Positions 1-13,600 of a stretch of 64,000 nucleotides of DNA are shown here, in pieces. Position numbers and translations under genes: made by a program. Each line of letters opens with the position of its first letter. The first letter of the stretch is position 1. The stretch is from Lichenostomus cassidix (Eukaryota > Chordata > Aves > Passeriformes > Meliphagidae). The notes beneath the pieces were generated by a model. It did no database searches. It was not told the origin of the DNA and saw only the letters and a program-made list of their open reading frames with translations. The stretch is from assembly GCA_008360975.2 (NCBI GenBank), contig CM039183.1, positions 47,731,850-47,795,849 of the forward strand, written 5' to 3'.

Positions 1-3000
1 TCAACAATGACATTATGAAAAAAAAAAACAACAAAAAAAAAACCAACTTGGTACACCCTGACCCTTAGAAAACAGGAAATTTTAAGGAGTTTTTAGCTAT
101 TTCCTCTTGCACTTAATTTACATTTTGATACTTTTGCAAGCATTGCATGACATTAGACTGACTGACTATTAATTTGCTAAAAGTCAATACCTGCTGAAGG
201 CACGTGACCCTTTTGACTGTTGCTTTATCTTTTTCCAGGACAGAAAAGAAAGTTATGCTGATATGCAGCTGTTCTGCAACAATGAAAATAAAGCATCCAA
301 ACATCACACCCATGCTGCATAAACCTCAGCCAGTGTTTCTCATGTTACAATCTGCTGATGTTCTGAATGCCTAGATAAGCACCTGGCCTTGTTTAAAACA
401 CCATTAAGATTTTTTTTTTAATTTTTATTTTTAATGGCTCTCAAAATATCCGCTTTCAAAGAACTCCATGGGAAAAAACAACTGCTACATACGAACACAC
501 TTAGAAACACCAAAAAATGCTTGGAAGCACCAAAAAGTCACCTACACTATTCTTCATTTTTAACCGATTTACCTAAAATACAGTCTGCAGTATGGCAGTT
601 TTAATAGAAATGGAGCTTCTCTGTGGAAAAAGCTGTTGAAACAAATGCAAGATGAAAATTCTCCTTTACCACTGCATTACAGGAACTGAGATGCTGTAAA
701 TTGATGACTAAAAGATGGTACATTGAACCCTGCAAAAAATGCAAATTTGTGGTTTTAAGGTATCAAATATGAGTACAGACCAAAAGGACTGGAAAAGCAG
801 ATCAGATCCACCATCAGTTGGAAAACAAAGCACCAAAACTCAGCTGGCAGACCTTCAGTCAACAAATAAAATCATTGTGTTGATAGCATCTATCTCCATA
901 ACAAGAGTGACCAAACAACCTCTGCTGGGCAGTGTCTGCAGGCTAACTTGACTGACCGACTCTCAGTATTTCAAATTGGAAAGCTAATTCTTGTTGACAA
1001 GTATATCAATCTAGCAAATATCTGCAGTGAATCGAAGGCAGAAACCAATGACAATATTATCTGACATGTGACTAGCACAAGTTCTGAGGATTAATTTATA
1101 TGCAATATTCTTGAATATGCAAAATTTCAAGTAATTATTGCTGTTTTAAAATAAGAAACACACTTTCAATCTATAGTAACAACATACGGATTCTGAAGAG
1201 GATTAAAGGGATAGCTCTTACAAAGTCCTTTATACATTTCAAATGCTACATCTCAAAAACTTATTTCATGTTAAATTACCATTTTGTTTATGCAAAATCC
1301 TTTCAATCACCCCTGAGACTCTGTCAGTACTGTTTTCATTATTCATGCCTCTGCTTGAAGGTACCTTATTTCAGCTGAAGTTAATTCTGCTGATAATTAA
1401 CAGCCTAACCAGACTAATCTTAGCTTAACTATTTTTAAAGTATTTTAACTTATTATACATTGTTCAATTAAACTTACTTAAAAATTACAAGTGAAAACCG
1501 TGCAGTTTTTCAGACAGATAATGAAAAAATCATAAAATCATTTTGCTGCAGGAGCTAAGAATTGAACTTTTAACTTTTAAAACTACTGTGTCCATGAAAA
1601 GTACTTATGCTCATTTTGGATAATGAAATAATTGAATGCATGATGCAGAAACTGTCTGTTATCAGCTCTACCATAACTGTATTCTACTACTCTAAAGAGA
1701 AATAAGATGTCCTTTAAGGCACACTTGCAACCAAAGAAAATATGCATGTACTGGCATAGAGCAGCATTAGTGGCTGATACAAGCGGTCACTGAAATATAC
1801 ACCTGACTTTGTAAGAATCTCTGAACATCTCCAGATTATTTGCTTCTATTTAAAAATACTAGTAATTTTTATTACACTCAGGCACATTTTAGTATAGTCA
1901 CAATAGATCTTTATTAGTCCTATTGAAATGTAATTACACTTGCAGCAAACATGTATTTTGAATACACAGTTCTTCATTGCTCTAAGTTGCTTGATACTTC
2001 ATAAAGCTCAAATATAGAGGACACTCCTAATCTGAACAGATTACATAATTGTGCCATCCAAAACTTTAAAACTGTTGGAGTTAATCATATCAAACAGATG
2101 TGGGGGTTTTTTTGTAACCTACATCGCCTTGATACCATTTTTATAATTTTGTACTTGTTTAGAATTATTACTGACTTGAGTTATGGTCTTCTACCAATAC
2201 AGAAGCAGGAACCTCCAGAACTGCTATTGAACAGTTCAAATGAGGGTTGTTTGTTGAATTTTTTTCATACATTTAACCTGGGAAAGGAGTCTTCCCTTCT
2301 CCACAGCCTCCTTTATTTAACAAGTGCTTTTTGATTTTTGGCAAATGTAGCACTCGCATCTGCATATACTAAGGTTTCATAATAAATGAAAGGACAAAAT
2401 GAAAGAATACCAATTGTGTCTTCTAAATTATTTGCAGCAGGCTTCACAATGTTCTCTCTCCCCACAGCACCAGTTAATGAGATTATTTTCAGTAACTTAC
2501 AGACTTAATACATCACACAGGGGTACCTGAACCACTTCAGCTCATGTCAGTAACATGCTGAATACTAGAAGACTGCAACTTTTTAGTAGAAGCCCCCCAT
2601 TTGATCATATTGAGAAAAAAATCTACTGGAAAATCCATAGAATTTAAAGTATACATCAGGGATGCTAAAACCAGCCCAAATAAAAGCTTATTATTTTTAT
2701 TAGTTTTTCCTCTACAAGTGTCGCCACACTTATCTCAGGTGCCCTCATCTGTTCCTTTGGATCAAATCAACCTTTTTTGGATCAAGTGTTAACTATACCT
2801 TATAACACAGTTGAAATTTTCTCTTTGTGAGATATGCAACATTTTCCTTTCAACACTCTAACTGGTAAAATATACCAAATCCAATTCCATTCACTTCATC
2901 TTAGAAAAATGTCCTGTCTGAAGTAGCCACCAATTCCCATAATTTCTAATAGAGGAGGAAGGACAAAGGCTGACTCGTGCTATCAGAAAGCACAGATGAT

Positions 3001-6000
3001 GGGTGAATCCCAGCAGAGATGGAAAAAATGCTCTTTTTAGAGTGATCACTTAGAGCAGCCTCCAGTAAACATTCCCCTCTGAGAAAACAGAAGCTGCCAG
3101 ACACACTGGAAGAAGGAAGTTTTCACTTGAAGTCTCTGTAGAATTTCTCTAGAGTGAAAAATGACTTGAATAGTATAAGAAACATTAAGTCTAATTTAAA
3201 AAAATCTTTCAAATACAGTAAACACAACTATAGTTAAGTAACTGTATTAGTCTATCAATCAAAATTATTTTAAATAATTTTTTTAAAAAGCCATGCCAGA
3301 TGCTATATTTGACTTGCTTTTCAAATATTTATTTCCCAGTTTGAAGTATTAACAGAACACATGGGCTTTCAAAGCTCTAAAACAACACCGAAATGTGTAC
3401 TTTAGGGAGAAGAAATTTTACAACTATTTTAAGGAGAAAGTTCTATCTGAGATCCACTTTAGTATGCAAATAGTAATGCTATTGCAAATGCACTTACTAG
3501 AAGTGGTTTTATTTTATGGGAGTTTTTTAAGGTACTGTAGTTTTTTCTGCAGACTTTTATTTATCAATCTTACTTTTTGGAAGTGAATATTGGAAAATAT
3601 TCATCTCTAAAACATGATACAATACAATTGAAAAAATCAGAAAATATTTATACAAACTGCAAGATGTTTTCTAATATCTTCCAGCAATAGGTAAACTTTT
3701 GGTCTTTTTAGCATAGCGAGGACACTGTAGGCCATGCAGTACATCAAATCAGAGCTTAATTACAGGATGAAGCAAGTGAGAAAAAGTTCAGGAAGTGTGC
3801 TCTCCTGACAACAGAATGGATATTGACAGAAGGACACAAAGATGACTAAATGGCATATACAAATTAGTGCACTTAGTGCACTTAAGCTCTGAATTACTAA
3901 TGAAATGAGGAACATCTGTCTCTTTTACCAGCTTCTGCTTAAGCTTTTTCAAAGTCTCAATTGTCCCACGTAATTGTTATGTGCAGTGTCCACCAAGCAG
4001 AGTTTTCTTGGCTATACTTTTCCTTGCTTATCCACAATGATTGACAACCCTGGAAGACAGACCCTGCAGAATGTGGGGACCTCAGACTGGAATACAAATG
4101 CCTCTTTATAAACTAATGATGTAAGGCATGATTGGACTGAAACTGGGAAGACTGCACTGAACACACCTATGGTCAGTCCTTTCAATGCCATCTGGCAAGT
4201 ATGGGCTAAGAAAGCAGCTAAAAGCTTCACCATTTAAGAGCTGCTGGGAACAAGACAATGGTGATGAAGAGAGATCTATTAGTAAGAAGAAAAGATGCAG
4301 CTGAGTTCATGCCAAGGGCCTGGGATCACTAAAACTAAAACTATTTCTGGAGAATCTTGTTCCACTTATATCCAGAAAAAGCAGTGTGATCTGATATTGA
4401 AGGAGCAGCTACAATGGGAAAGGAAAGTTACCAGATGGCCAGAGCCCGAGGCAGCTGGAAATTAAGGAAAGAAATCCTGCAGCACTGAAACAAGAAGGAA
4501 TTACTCATGCAACAAAGTAACCAATTTTTCAAAGGCATTTTAGACAGGCAGGTTACTCCTCCAATCACAACATGACAAAGATATCTGGCTACTCTTGATT
4601 ACTGCAGATTTGAAACAGACAGCAGACTTAGACATAGGAATCTCTTTCTCACTGCTACGTGCTACAAGAAAACTACTGACATGAAAACTGGGCTCCATGG
4701 GGCACCGATGTCTCAAGGACCCATGTTTAACAAGTAGAGAGGAAACCATAACTTTCACTTATCAATAAGCGATTTCCGGATGTGCCAGTAGCACACTGTA
4801 GCAATGAAAAGACAGGAGAGCAAAACTGAAATAATACAAAAGAAAGATGCTAAAAACAATGAAGCAGTAGAAACAGCTAGCATACTGCTTTATGGATTAA
4901 ACACAAAGGGCAAAGAAGGAGGAAAAATCAGAAAAAGCAAGAAGTAGTTGAGGAGGTAGTCCTTTTATTCTTTTCTACTGGATTAAAATTAAAGAGAAAT
5001 GCAAGCCTTTACAAAATACTGCACTGCAAAGCATTATAAACCAAGTTATTCTGCTGCAGGAGGTTATAAAAATGAATTATAGAAATGATTGAAGAAACAA
5101 AGAAAAAAAAATATGTTCCTGCTCCAGTACGGTTTTTTACTGCACTTATTACTGAAAAAATTTGCTACATAGCCTGGCTAGAAGCAGTGAATTTACCTAC
5201 ACCATAAGCCTGCTGTCAAATCAACATATATCAGCATTTGGAAGAAATGGATGAATTTACAACACATCTACAAAGGTGATTCACTGCAGCAAGACAAGCT
5301 CACGTATCAAGTAATTTCTATACCCTGCACACATTAGCTGCTTGCTGAAATAAGCACTTTCAACAAAAATCAAAACTGCATGAAGCACCATCACACAAAA
5401 CCAGCTGTGGGTTTTGTGTCAGGAGAAGCAATTTAATTACAGCACCTGAAAAAAAAAATAGCCTCCCTCTTTATTTTGAACATGACCAAACTTAACGTGA
5501 TGAGAGCTGAACGCTGTTCTGGCCCCTTTCTTACCACCAATGCATGGGTACTTCAATGCCAGGGGCACTGCCAGCCCAGAAACACCTACCCGACTCCAGA
5601 CAACCTTTCCTGTCCTTCTGTTGCCTTCAGTAAAGGCTGGAGGACAGCAGGAAATTTAGTATTTGCAAGGAGATAGACCCTATTGAGTGATTTCCATAGT
5701 GAAAAGGCTGCCAACAATCAAAGCATAAGTGAATTGTTAAGAGTGAGTATTTTGCATTTCTATATATTGAGGGAATGTCATTTGGAGTTACAAGTAGTTT
5801 GTCAACCAAGGCAGAAAAACATAACTGCTAACGTGAGATGTAGAGGGAAGGGGCAAGCACCTGTAAAGGCAGCCCCAGACAGTCACACCAGGGATCAAGC
5901 AAAGTCCAGAGCCAGAGCAAAAGACAACACTTGCAAAACAAACTTGGCATTGCAGATGAGAGTGTAAAAAAAGAACATTTCAAATACTCCTAATGCATTT

Positions 6001-9000
6001 ATAATAAATCTGCAAGAAGTGAATAGAAAAAATTGTTCCTTGTCACTAAGAAAATGCCATGCATGAGCTTATGAATAATATTAAAAAGAAAAGGCCTGTT
6101 TTAGAACATAAAATACAGTCTACCACTAGTGATACAAAAAACAACCCCCGAACATATCTCTGCTTTAGCAGATTATTCCACAGAATTAGCATTGTTTGAA
6201 ATGTGACCATATCTTCTGAAGCTAATAAGCTACTTACAAAGTACCATCCGCAAAACTCACCTTCCAGATGTGACCATGCAGCTAAATCAACAGAATATTT
6301 AAACTGTTCATTTTTTGTCCATTTATAAAACACATGCTTTATGTATTAAATATAGAGTTTCATATTTTTTCTGCTTCTCCTACAATTTCTTTCTATAAAA
6401 AAATGTTTTCTCTTATTTTAGATCATTACATATATACTAACAAGGGGTTGACACTAGTATATTATTACAGCCACATATTTTGATTATGAAATCTTCTTAA
6501 TCCATAGAATTCCCAAAATGACCACGTGAAGCCTGCAAATTTGAAATGCTGTCCTCAGTGCATCATGTATCCAATGTTTCCTGACCAATGCACTATTTAT
6601 TCAGCACTTGTCAGCCTCATGGAAAAGTATTAATGCTATTTAGCACAGTATCATTCTCTGTTTCTTGGTGACCTCCTTCTTCTCAATATTTAGTTCTGAC
6701 TTGCTCTCCATGAATTTGTTTCCCACAATAAACTCTTAGTAAATTCACCCAATTGTTAAGTTCAGCAATCCAACAGAGTCCCGAGTCCCCAGCTTAATGG
6801 AAAGGTCTTTTCATCTTCTAGCCCCCACTTGATCAACACTACAGGCTCAGTCAGGCATCATGCCTTGTTTTCTCTTCCATTAGTGCCATCAGTGCCAGAC
6901 GGGTGTCTGTGGCATTTTGTATGCTTTAAAAATGTTAGTTTAACACACACTCCCAAGCAGGGCAGAGGCTGAAAAAATGCATCCATTACATCAGAGATGT
7001 GTTATGACCTCAAACATAAGCTACAGTTTCAATAATTACAATATTTTAATCTTCTGTTTCCTTCTTAAAATTTAAAAATAATTTATGCATCTCATGCGAA
7101 TGAAAGAACGCCTTACATGCATCTGAACAGGCCAATACACTTTTTTCTGAGCTACTAAACGTATCTCTCTAATAGGCACTGCTTAATTCTTTTATCCAGA
7201 AGATAATTTCACTATAATGGATTATCAAAAAGGAAGTTGTAAAACTTCAGGATAAGCTATGTATTTGCTCTTATTTTTATTCAAGCTTTCTCTGTGAGGA
7301 CTCAATATCTTCTAATAGTTGGTTGCCACCTAAAGAAAAGGTTCTGTTCACTCATGGGATGGTCCTGAATCTGATTCCATTACTACAGAGACTTATTTCA
7401 CTCTTCTAAAGTGAGGTTTGCTTCTGTATTATACATTACACAGAAAAAAACCCCACAGACCATACATTTTTTAAAATGTGATGAGTTACTGGTTCACCAC
7501 AAGCAGCAAAGACTCTTAGGAGTAAATTAGTATTTCAGCCACATATCTTTTGTCTCCTTCAGAAGGCCATAAAATTCACACTGCTACTGTTGTGCCTTGT
7601 GTGGCAGCATTGATCATCCTGCTAGAAAACTGCTGCTCTTCTGGACCAAAAAATTCTACAGGGGAGATTGGATTTCAAAATAACTTTCATTAACAGATCC
7701 AACCTTTCACTGCTCTCAGCATCTGTCTACAAACATCTTTTCAACCAGTACTTCAGTAAATCACATTTTAAAGGAGAGAGGAGACAGAGGGCAGACATCC
7801 AGAGCAGTCTGCACTACAGAGCAAATAAGTCAAAATAGAGTATCATAATCTTGGGTTTTCATTCCTCATTCTCTCTCTGAACTAGCATCTAACAATCTGA
7901 AATGTCTGAAATGTCAAACAGCCACCCCCACCCAAGGAGTATCCAAAGATGAAGCAGTGAGGCATGGTGGGTGGAACTGCAAAAGCTCAAAAGCTGAGCA
8001 TTCCAATATCAACGAACACAGTTTGTCCTTCACCTTGGGCTGGGTACAAGCCCAATGGTAAGGTCCGTGGTTGCATAAAGCCAGCCAGCTTTGCACTCTA
8101 CAGCAGAGCTTTTGCTAATGCCAGCACTCCCACGGGAGGAGGGCACGAAATGGCTTGCAGAGCACTTTCTGGGCTCAGCTTCCCCCATGCTACAAGCAAC
8201 CACAGTGCTGGGACAAGAGGGGGACTGGGCCCAGCACACCAGCTCGGCCCTTTGAGAAAGAGGATTCTGTCCTCCCATAAAAACAAATCCAGCCCTGTTT
8301 AAGAGAAGAAACACATATCTGCAGCTAGTATACCTCACCATTTCTGTGGAAATTTAAATTAGCTGAGGAGGTTCTTTAAAAAAAAATAGAGTTGGTCATT
8401 CCATTTAAATTTTTATTTCAATCACAGAACAGAAAATGTTTGTGTTTGACACCCTGAGATGTCACAGAAAGGACCTGATAGCACTAAATCAAAATACAAC
8501 CATAAAAACCCTTCCAGTCAGGCTCGGGTATGAAAGTATAGACACAACATTTTATCTTGCAAGTCATCTTCATAAAAGTTAACACTGCTCAACAGTCTGA
8601 CATTATTTCTCATATGCAATTGATTGCTCTCAGTCAAGTCTCTTTCCTGACATCACTGTGCCCTCATACACAAAATACAACATGCACAGCTATCTCTGCA
8701 CATCTTCCATGAGTTCTGGCTTCAGAGTACCATGAAGGATTTGGAATCTGACTAAGACTAGCATTTACATCAACACATGATTGCGTTTGGGGGTGTCACA
8801 CATTTGTGTTTATACACACACTCACACATACATACATATATATATATATATCACACTGTACATTCAAAAGATGTGCATTGTAGAGGTACGGATGTTTTGA
8901 CTCCAGTGTTTTTAAATATCTTTCATCAACAAGACAATGTGCAGCTACACGCTTCCACAGCACAACCAGTTTTCAGTTTTTGACCTATCTTTAAGCTGTA

Positions 9001-10570
9001 ATTGCAAGAGTACTTGAATAGATCCACAGCTATTTCTTACCTTTACAGACTTGGAAACAAAAAAGGTCTTTTAACTCTGTAGTGAAAAAAACCCCAAAAA
9101 TTTCATAAATCTAGGAAGACCACTCCTGGGGATAGACACTTTAAAATTTACATCCACAGACTTAAGCCAGAGCCTTAAGTCTGATTTTATATATATATAT
9201 ATAAGCAAAATCTATTTGTGCACCCTTATTATTCTTACTGATATTTCCTTTGACTGCTATTTTAAACACCTTTAGGCTGACATTTGATCAGAAGACTATC
9301 AATTGATCATGACTGATTATCTTTAAGATACTTCAATAGTTGTCTGAAGGATTATTTATTTATTCATTTACAATGTATCTAATTAGACTGTAAGCACTCT
9401 TTGCAAACAGGCAACATCAAAATACAAACACAAATCAGTCTCCAAGCAAGTGAATATGAAAACAAATTCTCAGGTGTTGGGAGTAAAGTGAAACCAGGGC
9501 ACCACTCCAGTCTACTTTGTGGCAAGCAGTCAACTACTGGTTAAGAGACATATCCCAGAAATTACGCAAGACCAGCTTTATTTTTATTGCAACTATACAT
9601 AAAACCTAAGTTCAGATGGGCACTTGCATGATAAGCAGAAGAGGATTATGCCTGAAAAATCACCTTATCATAAACAGGTATGCTTTCCTACCACTTATCA
9701 AGAATGTTTCAGAAAAATCCACTGTTGTGAATTTTCCTATTAATGAGCAGCAAGAGGCAGCTATTCTCATATTTCATTTAGCGTTTTTACTAGAAATAGA
9801 ATGTTAAATGTCATCTTGTGCAAGTAATTATTTCAAAAGTAACAGAGGTATCCACAGTTCTCTCCATTCTGAAGCTCAACCTTCTCTTACAAAAGAGTTT
9901 AAAAACTTTCTTTGCTAAGGTTGCCCATATACATCCAAAGAGACAGTGATAGTATCATGTATGCTGGGGGAGAGAGAGGGAAAGCAGTTGGGAAAAAACC
10001 CCACCATGGCAATTTTAAAACTGCAATATTTAAAATCGCTGGTGGTGAACCACCATAGTGATTCCTAATTGACCTCCCTTCAATTTTTAGAAATATCTCT
10101 GGAAGTGTTCTTGAGAACATGTGGATAAACATTTGGAAATAACACTTTCTACAAGAAGGACATTAATGGTAAAAGTAGCAGCAGTGAGCACAGGTTAAAA
10201 ATTATTGTTCAAGTAATTTTGTGCTGTATCTTTACTTTGAGACAAAACCTCCCCAAACAAGTTGTTTTCTGCATTCATGTACCACTTTGCATCTACTGTG
10301 TTCAGTTTTCATCATCTGCCTGCTAAGAAGTATAACTTCAGATTGCATAGAAGTTATACTGAAAGGACCAGGGCTGCTCTTTGCCAAGGCAGCACACTAC
10401 TACAGCAAAGCCCACGTGCAAAACTCGTGAGACTTCCCTGAAGAATTAAATTAATGAGTGACCAAGACCATTCAATTGCTAATCAGTTTGATGAAGTTTT
10501 ATCAAGTAGTTTCATTTGTAGAATTACAATAGGGACAGCACTTGAAGTGTTCGGGAGAAACAAGAAAATT
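1..10570. other. Intronic sequence, left part of the long intron (dystrophin intron 55 equivalent)
   Basis: No exon or recognised gene. It is AT-rich, with an A-tract at 17-43, short TA/CA microsatellites at 8811-8855 and 9185-9203, and a 9-bp direct duplication (TCTGAAATG twice) at 7896-7913. A GC-richer patch at 7914-8302 has open frames on both strands but no recognisable protein. Everything else looks like unconstrained intron. Confidence 0.7.
8811..8855. repeat. CA/CATA/TA microsatellite
   Basis: A run of ACAC, then CATA units, then about eight TA dinucleotides. A second pure TA run lies at 9185-9203. Confidence 0.85.
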
Positions 10571-10575
10571 CCACT

Positions 10576-10625
10576 TTCATAGAATGGCACAACCATTTAG
10601 GCTGGAAGGAGCTCTGCAGCTCAGC
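10576..10625 (-). mobile_element. Tiny CR1 3'-end fragment
   Basis: The plus strand reads TCATAGAATGGCACAACC and continues into a GGCTGGAAGGAGCTCTGCAG segment. This resembles the reverse complement of the conserved CR1 3' end (tail motif plus the GGTCCCTTCCAACC-type segment). Only about 50 bp is recognisable, so assignment depends on short similarity. Confidence 0.5.
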
Positions 10626-13600
10626 AGCTCATTGCAAGGCTGATTGCAAAGCCAGGATTACACTGCTGAGACCATTGCACAGTCCAGTGACTCCTGTCTA
10701 TGCCCTACTTCTGATTTACAATTTAAAACAATTCAAAATAAGAGGTGTTTTTTCACATCATTTTGTATTCTGCATGTTATGCATTTGTATCAATGCACAT
10801 TAAATATACCACACATTGAGGAAAAAAAACTAGGTAAAAAAAATTAAGGCAGCAGTTTTCACTTCTTGTCATCTTTCTCCTCCTTGCAATATATTCACAT
10901 GAACTACTGTAGAAATACTTATGACTTTGAAGTTTATGAGTATACACTCAAGCAATAACAAATGAAATGCTATGGAAAATGCCACTTTAAAGATATGATC
11001 TTTTGCAAAGCAGCATCCTATAAGGCAATTAAAAGGAACATTGCCAAAATCTTGGCAAATCTGAACTAAGAATGCCATTCTTTTGATGACAAAGACAAGA
11101 AGGGAAATTTTTTATTTTGTGAAATGAAGGTGTTGCCTATGAATGTGTAAAATTTCAAGCTATATAAAATTATCTTTGTAAAAATACAGTGTAACAGCTT
11201 ATTTAACTGTAAATTAGTTGCCTTGCCACTTCTGCCATTCATTTTGAAAACAACTTGTATTTGCAACAATCTAGCATTACCAATGAATTAAGATCCCGTT
11301 TGCTATGCAACAATGTAATTACACTTTAATTTTGGAGACAATAATGCACTCACCCAAAATTAAAGGGAAAATCTCACTTCTACGGAAGAGAACAATGCGG
11401 TATGTACACATAGGATTTTGGCGCTTAAAAATACGTTGCTTGAACCTGAATAGGAACTATTTTATATGATGTTCCTTCACAAGTTAGCTGATAAGAGACA
11501 ATGCAGGTAGAAATCAAAACTAACAGCAATTAACCCATTCATATTGTGAACATAACCAAAAGATTTATACTGATTAAAAAAATATTATAAATTAAAGCTT
11601 TATTGGCTCCTTGGAAACAGAATCAAGGGAAAACAGCCAAATACTCGATGTATAAAATCCTTAACTTTCTTTCCCCAGGAAATACGTCTATAGAAATATA
11701 AGTTTTTAAGAGAAATTTATTCTCATGAAATCTACTTCCCAACAAAACATGACTGTAATCCAGCTCTATATCATGCTAAGAACAAAAAGCCTTAGAATGA
11801 GAGCCTTCAGCACTGTGCAATCTTCAAGATATAAACAGATTTATAAAATATATATTTATATATGTGTGTGCGTACCATAAATACAGTACCAGAAATGAGT
11901 TCCTGAATTAATTGTAAGATAAAAAGATACACACAAGACTAGAAGAAGGAATCAACTGAGGACAACATGAAGGAGGTAAGCAATGTGCTATGCTTCTTAC
12001 ACGTTCCCTTCCTTCAACAAATTTCTGGGGTATTTTGCTGCTATGAAAGTTCTCAACTCTTCCAAAAAACACTGCCATGTGAAAGACAAGACCTCTGCTT
12101 AAAGATTCTTCTTAGAAATATAAATCTATTCCCTCCTTTTGAAAGAGCAATGAAAGAGATCACATTACTCAAGTTAAGGCCAGAATCTGTTCACTGATAG
12201 GAAACAAACAAAAGGGAAGGCAGGTCCCTTCATCTACTCACCACCTGTTTCTGCTTGAACCTCATGCAGTCCAGCAGTAGTTTCTATCCACTGCAAACTC
12301 CAGTAATTGCAAGAATATTACTAAAAATTTACAGAGAATTAAAATAGCAACCCAATTGATTAGAAGAGATCCCATCCAACTGCTTATTTTCTTTCTGTTC
12401 AAATATAAGGGTTATACACTTGAGAGGGAAAAATTAATTAACTTCAAGATCTTTACCAATTACTAATTTTGTATTTCAGATAAAGAAGTGAAGACATTTT
12501 TATTAAAATAAAATATAGGGGCAGGGAGTATTTCCAATAAAATAAGTCACGTAAATCTGCTTTAATGAATTAATAGATATATTGTTTGTTATACCAGAAG
12601 ACATCTTAATTTCCTTCTCATTTCCTTCAGAGATTAAAAAAAAAAAACCCAAAATCAAATACCAGAACCAGCTTAGTTAAAAAGAAGGTTTACAGACATG
12701 AACTCATTCTTGTCACGTAAGGAGTTTTATTTCCCTTAATTACACTGATTACATTGCCCCCAAAAATCAGGCAATGGAAGATGTAAAATACTCTATGACA
12801 TGGAAAATTCCTGTCCTTGCATGTTACTTTTCTAGAAACATTTATTTGCTGCCTTCCCCACATGAGATTTACAACATTGTTTCTCAATGCTGACACACAT
12901 GCACACAATCAGCTTCTTAATGAAAATTAAAACAAACAAGACCAAGATCCAAACTAGCCCTTGGAGAGTTCTGGTTGATACACCATCCATCAGCATCTGT
13001 TTCATTACGTGATGCAGACTTCTAGATGAGAGCAGCATTAGTAACTGTCCACAGACAGAGACATTTACACGAGTTTCTGTCAGGAAACCACAACACTCAG
13101 GGCAAACCTAGGTGATAGATTTGGCCTTTACCATCATAGAAAAGTAAATTCATTTTGGCAAAAGATTTTAATAACATCCCAACCTACAACTGATGATTTA
13201 AAATCCTTGGCACTTCCTACTCAGTATTATCTCAGTTTAGATGCATTGAAAGTAATGAAGGATTGGGTACTTCCTTAAAATTCTGCTTTTACCAACTCCT
13301 ACTCAGAGGTAGCTAATGCCTTCTTTGCTTTCATTGAAAAATTAATGTTTTCTTATCTAAAAATAAAAATTAGAAAATTTACAAAATTGGGTTATTACAA
13401 GGCAGTTAAAAGGTCTTATTTAGTCAAGAGACCAGTTGAGTATTCCTGGATCATCAAGATCAGACAAGCACCAGCTGCCACGTGCTTGTACTCCTAATCC
13501 TCACTCCAGCAGAGAATGGGACCCTGAGGAAGTGGCACAGGTGTCAGAAGAAAAACCTCAGCACAGAAGGAACAGCACAGCATGTTCGTGAAGCTAACAT

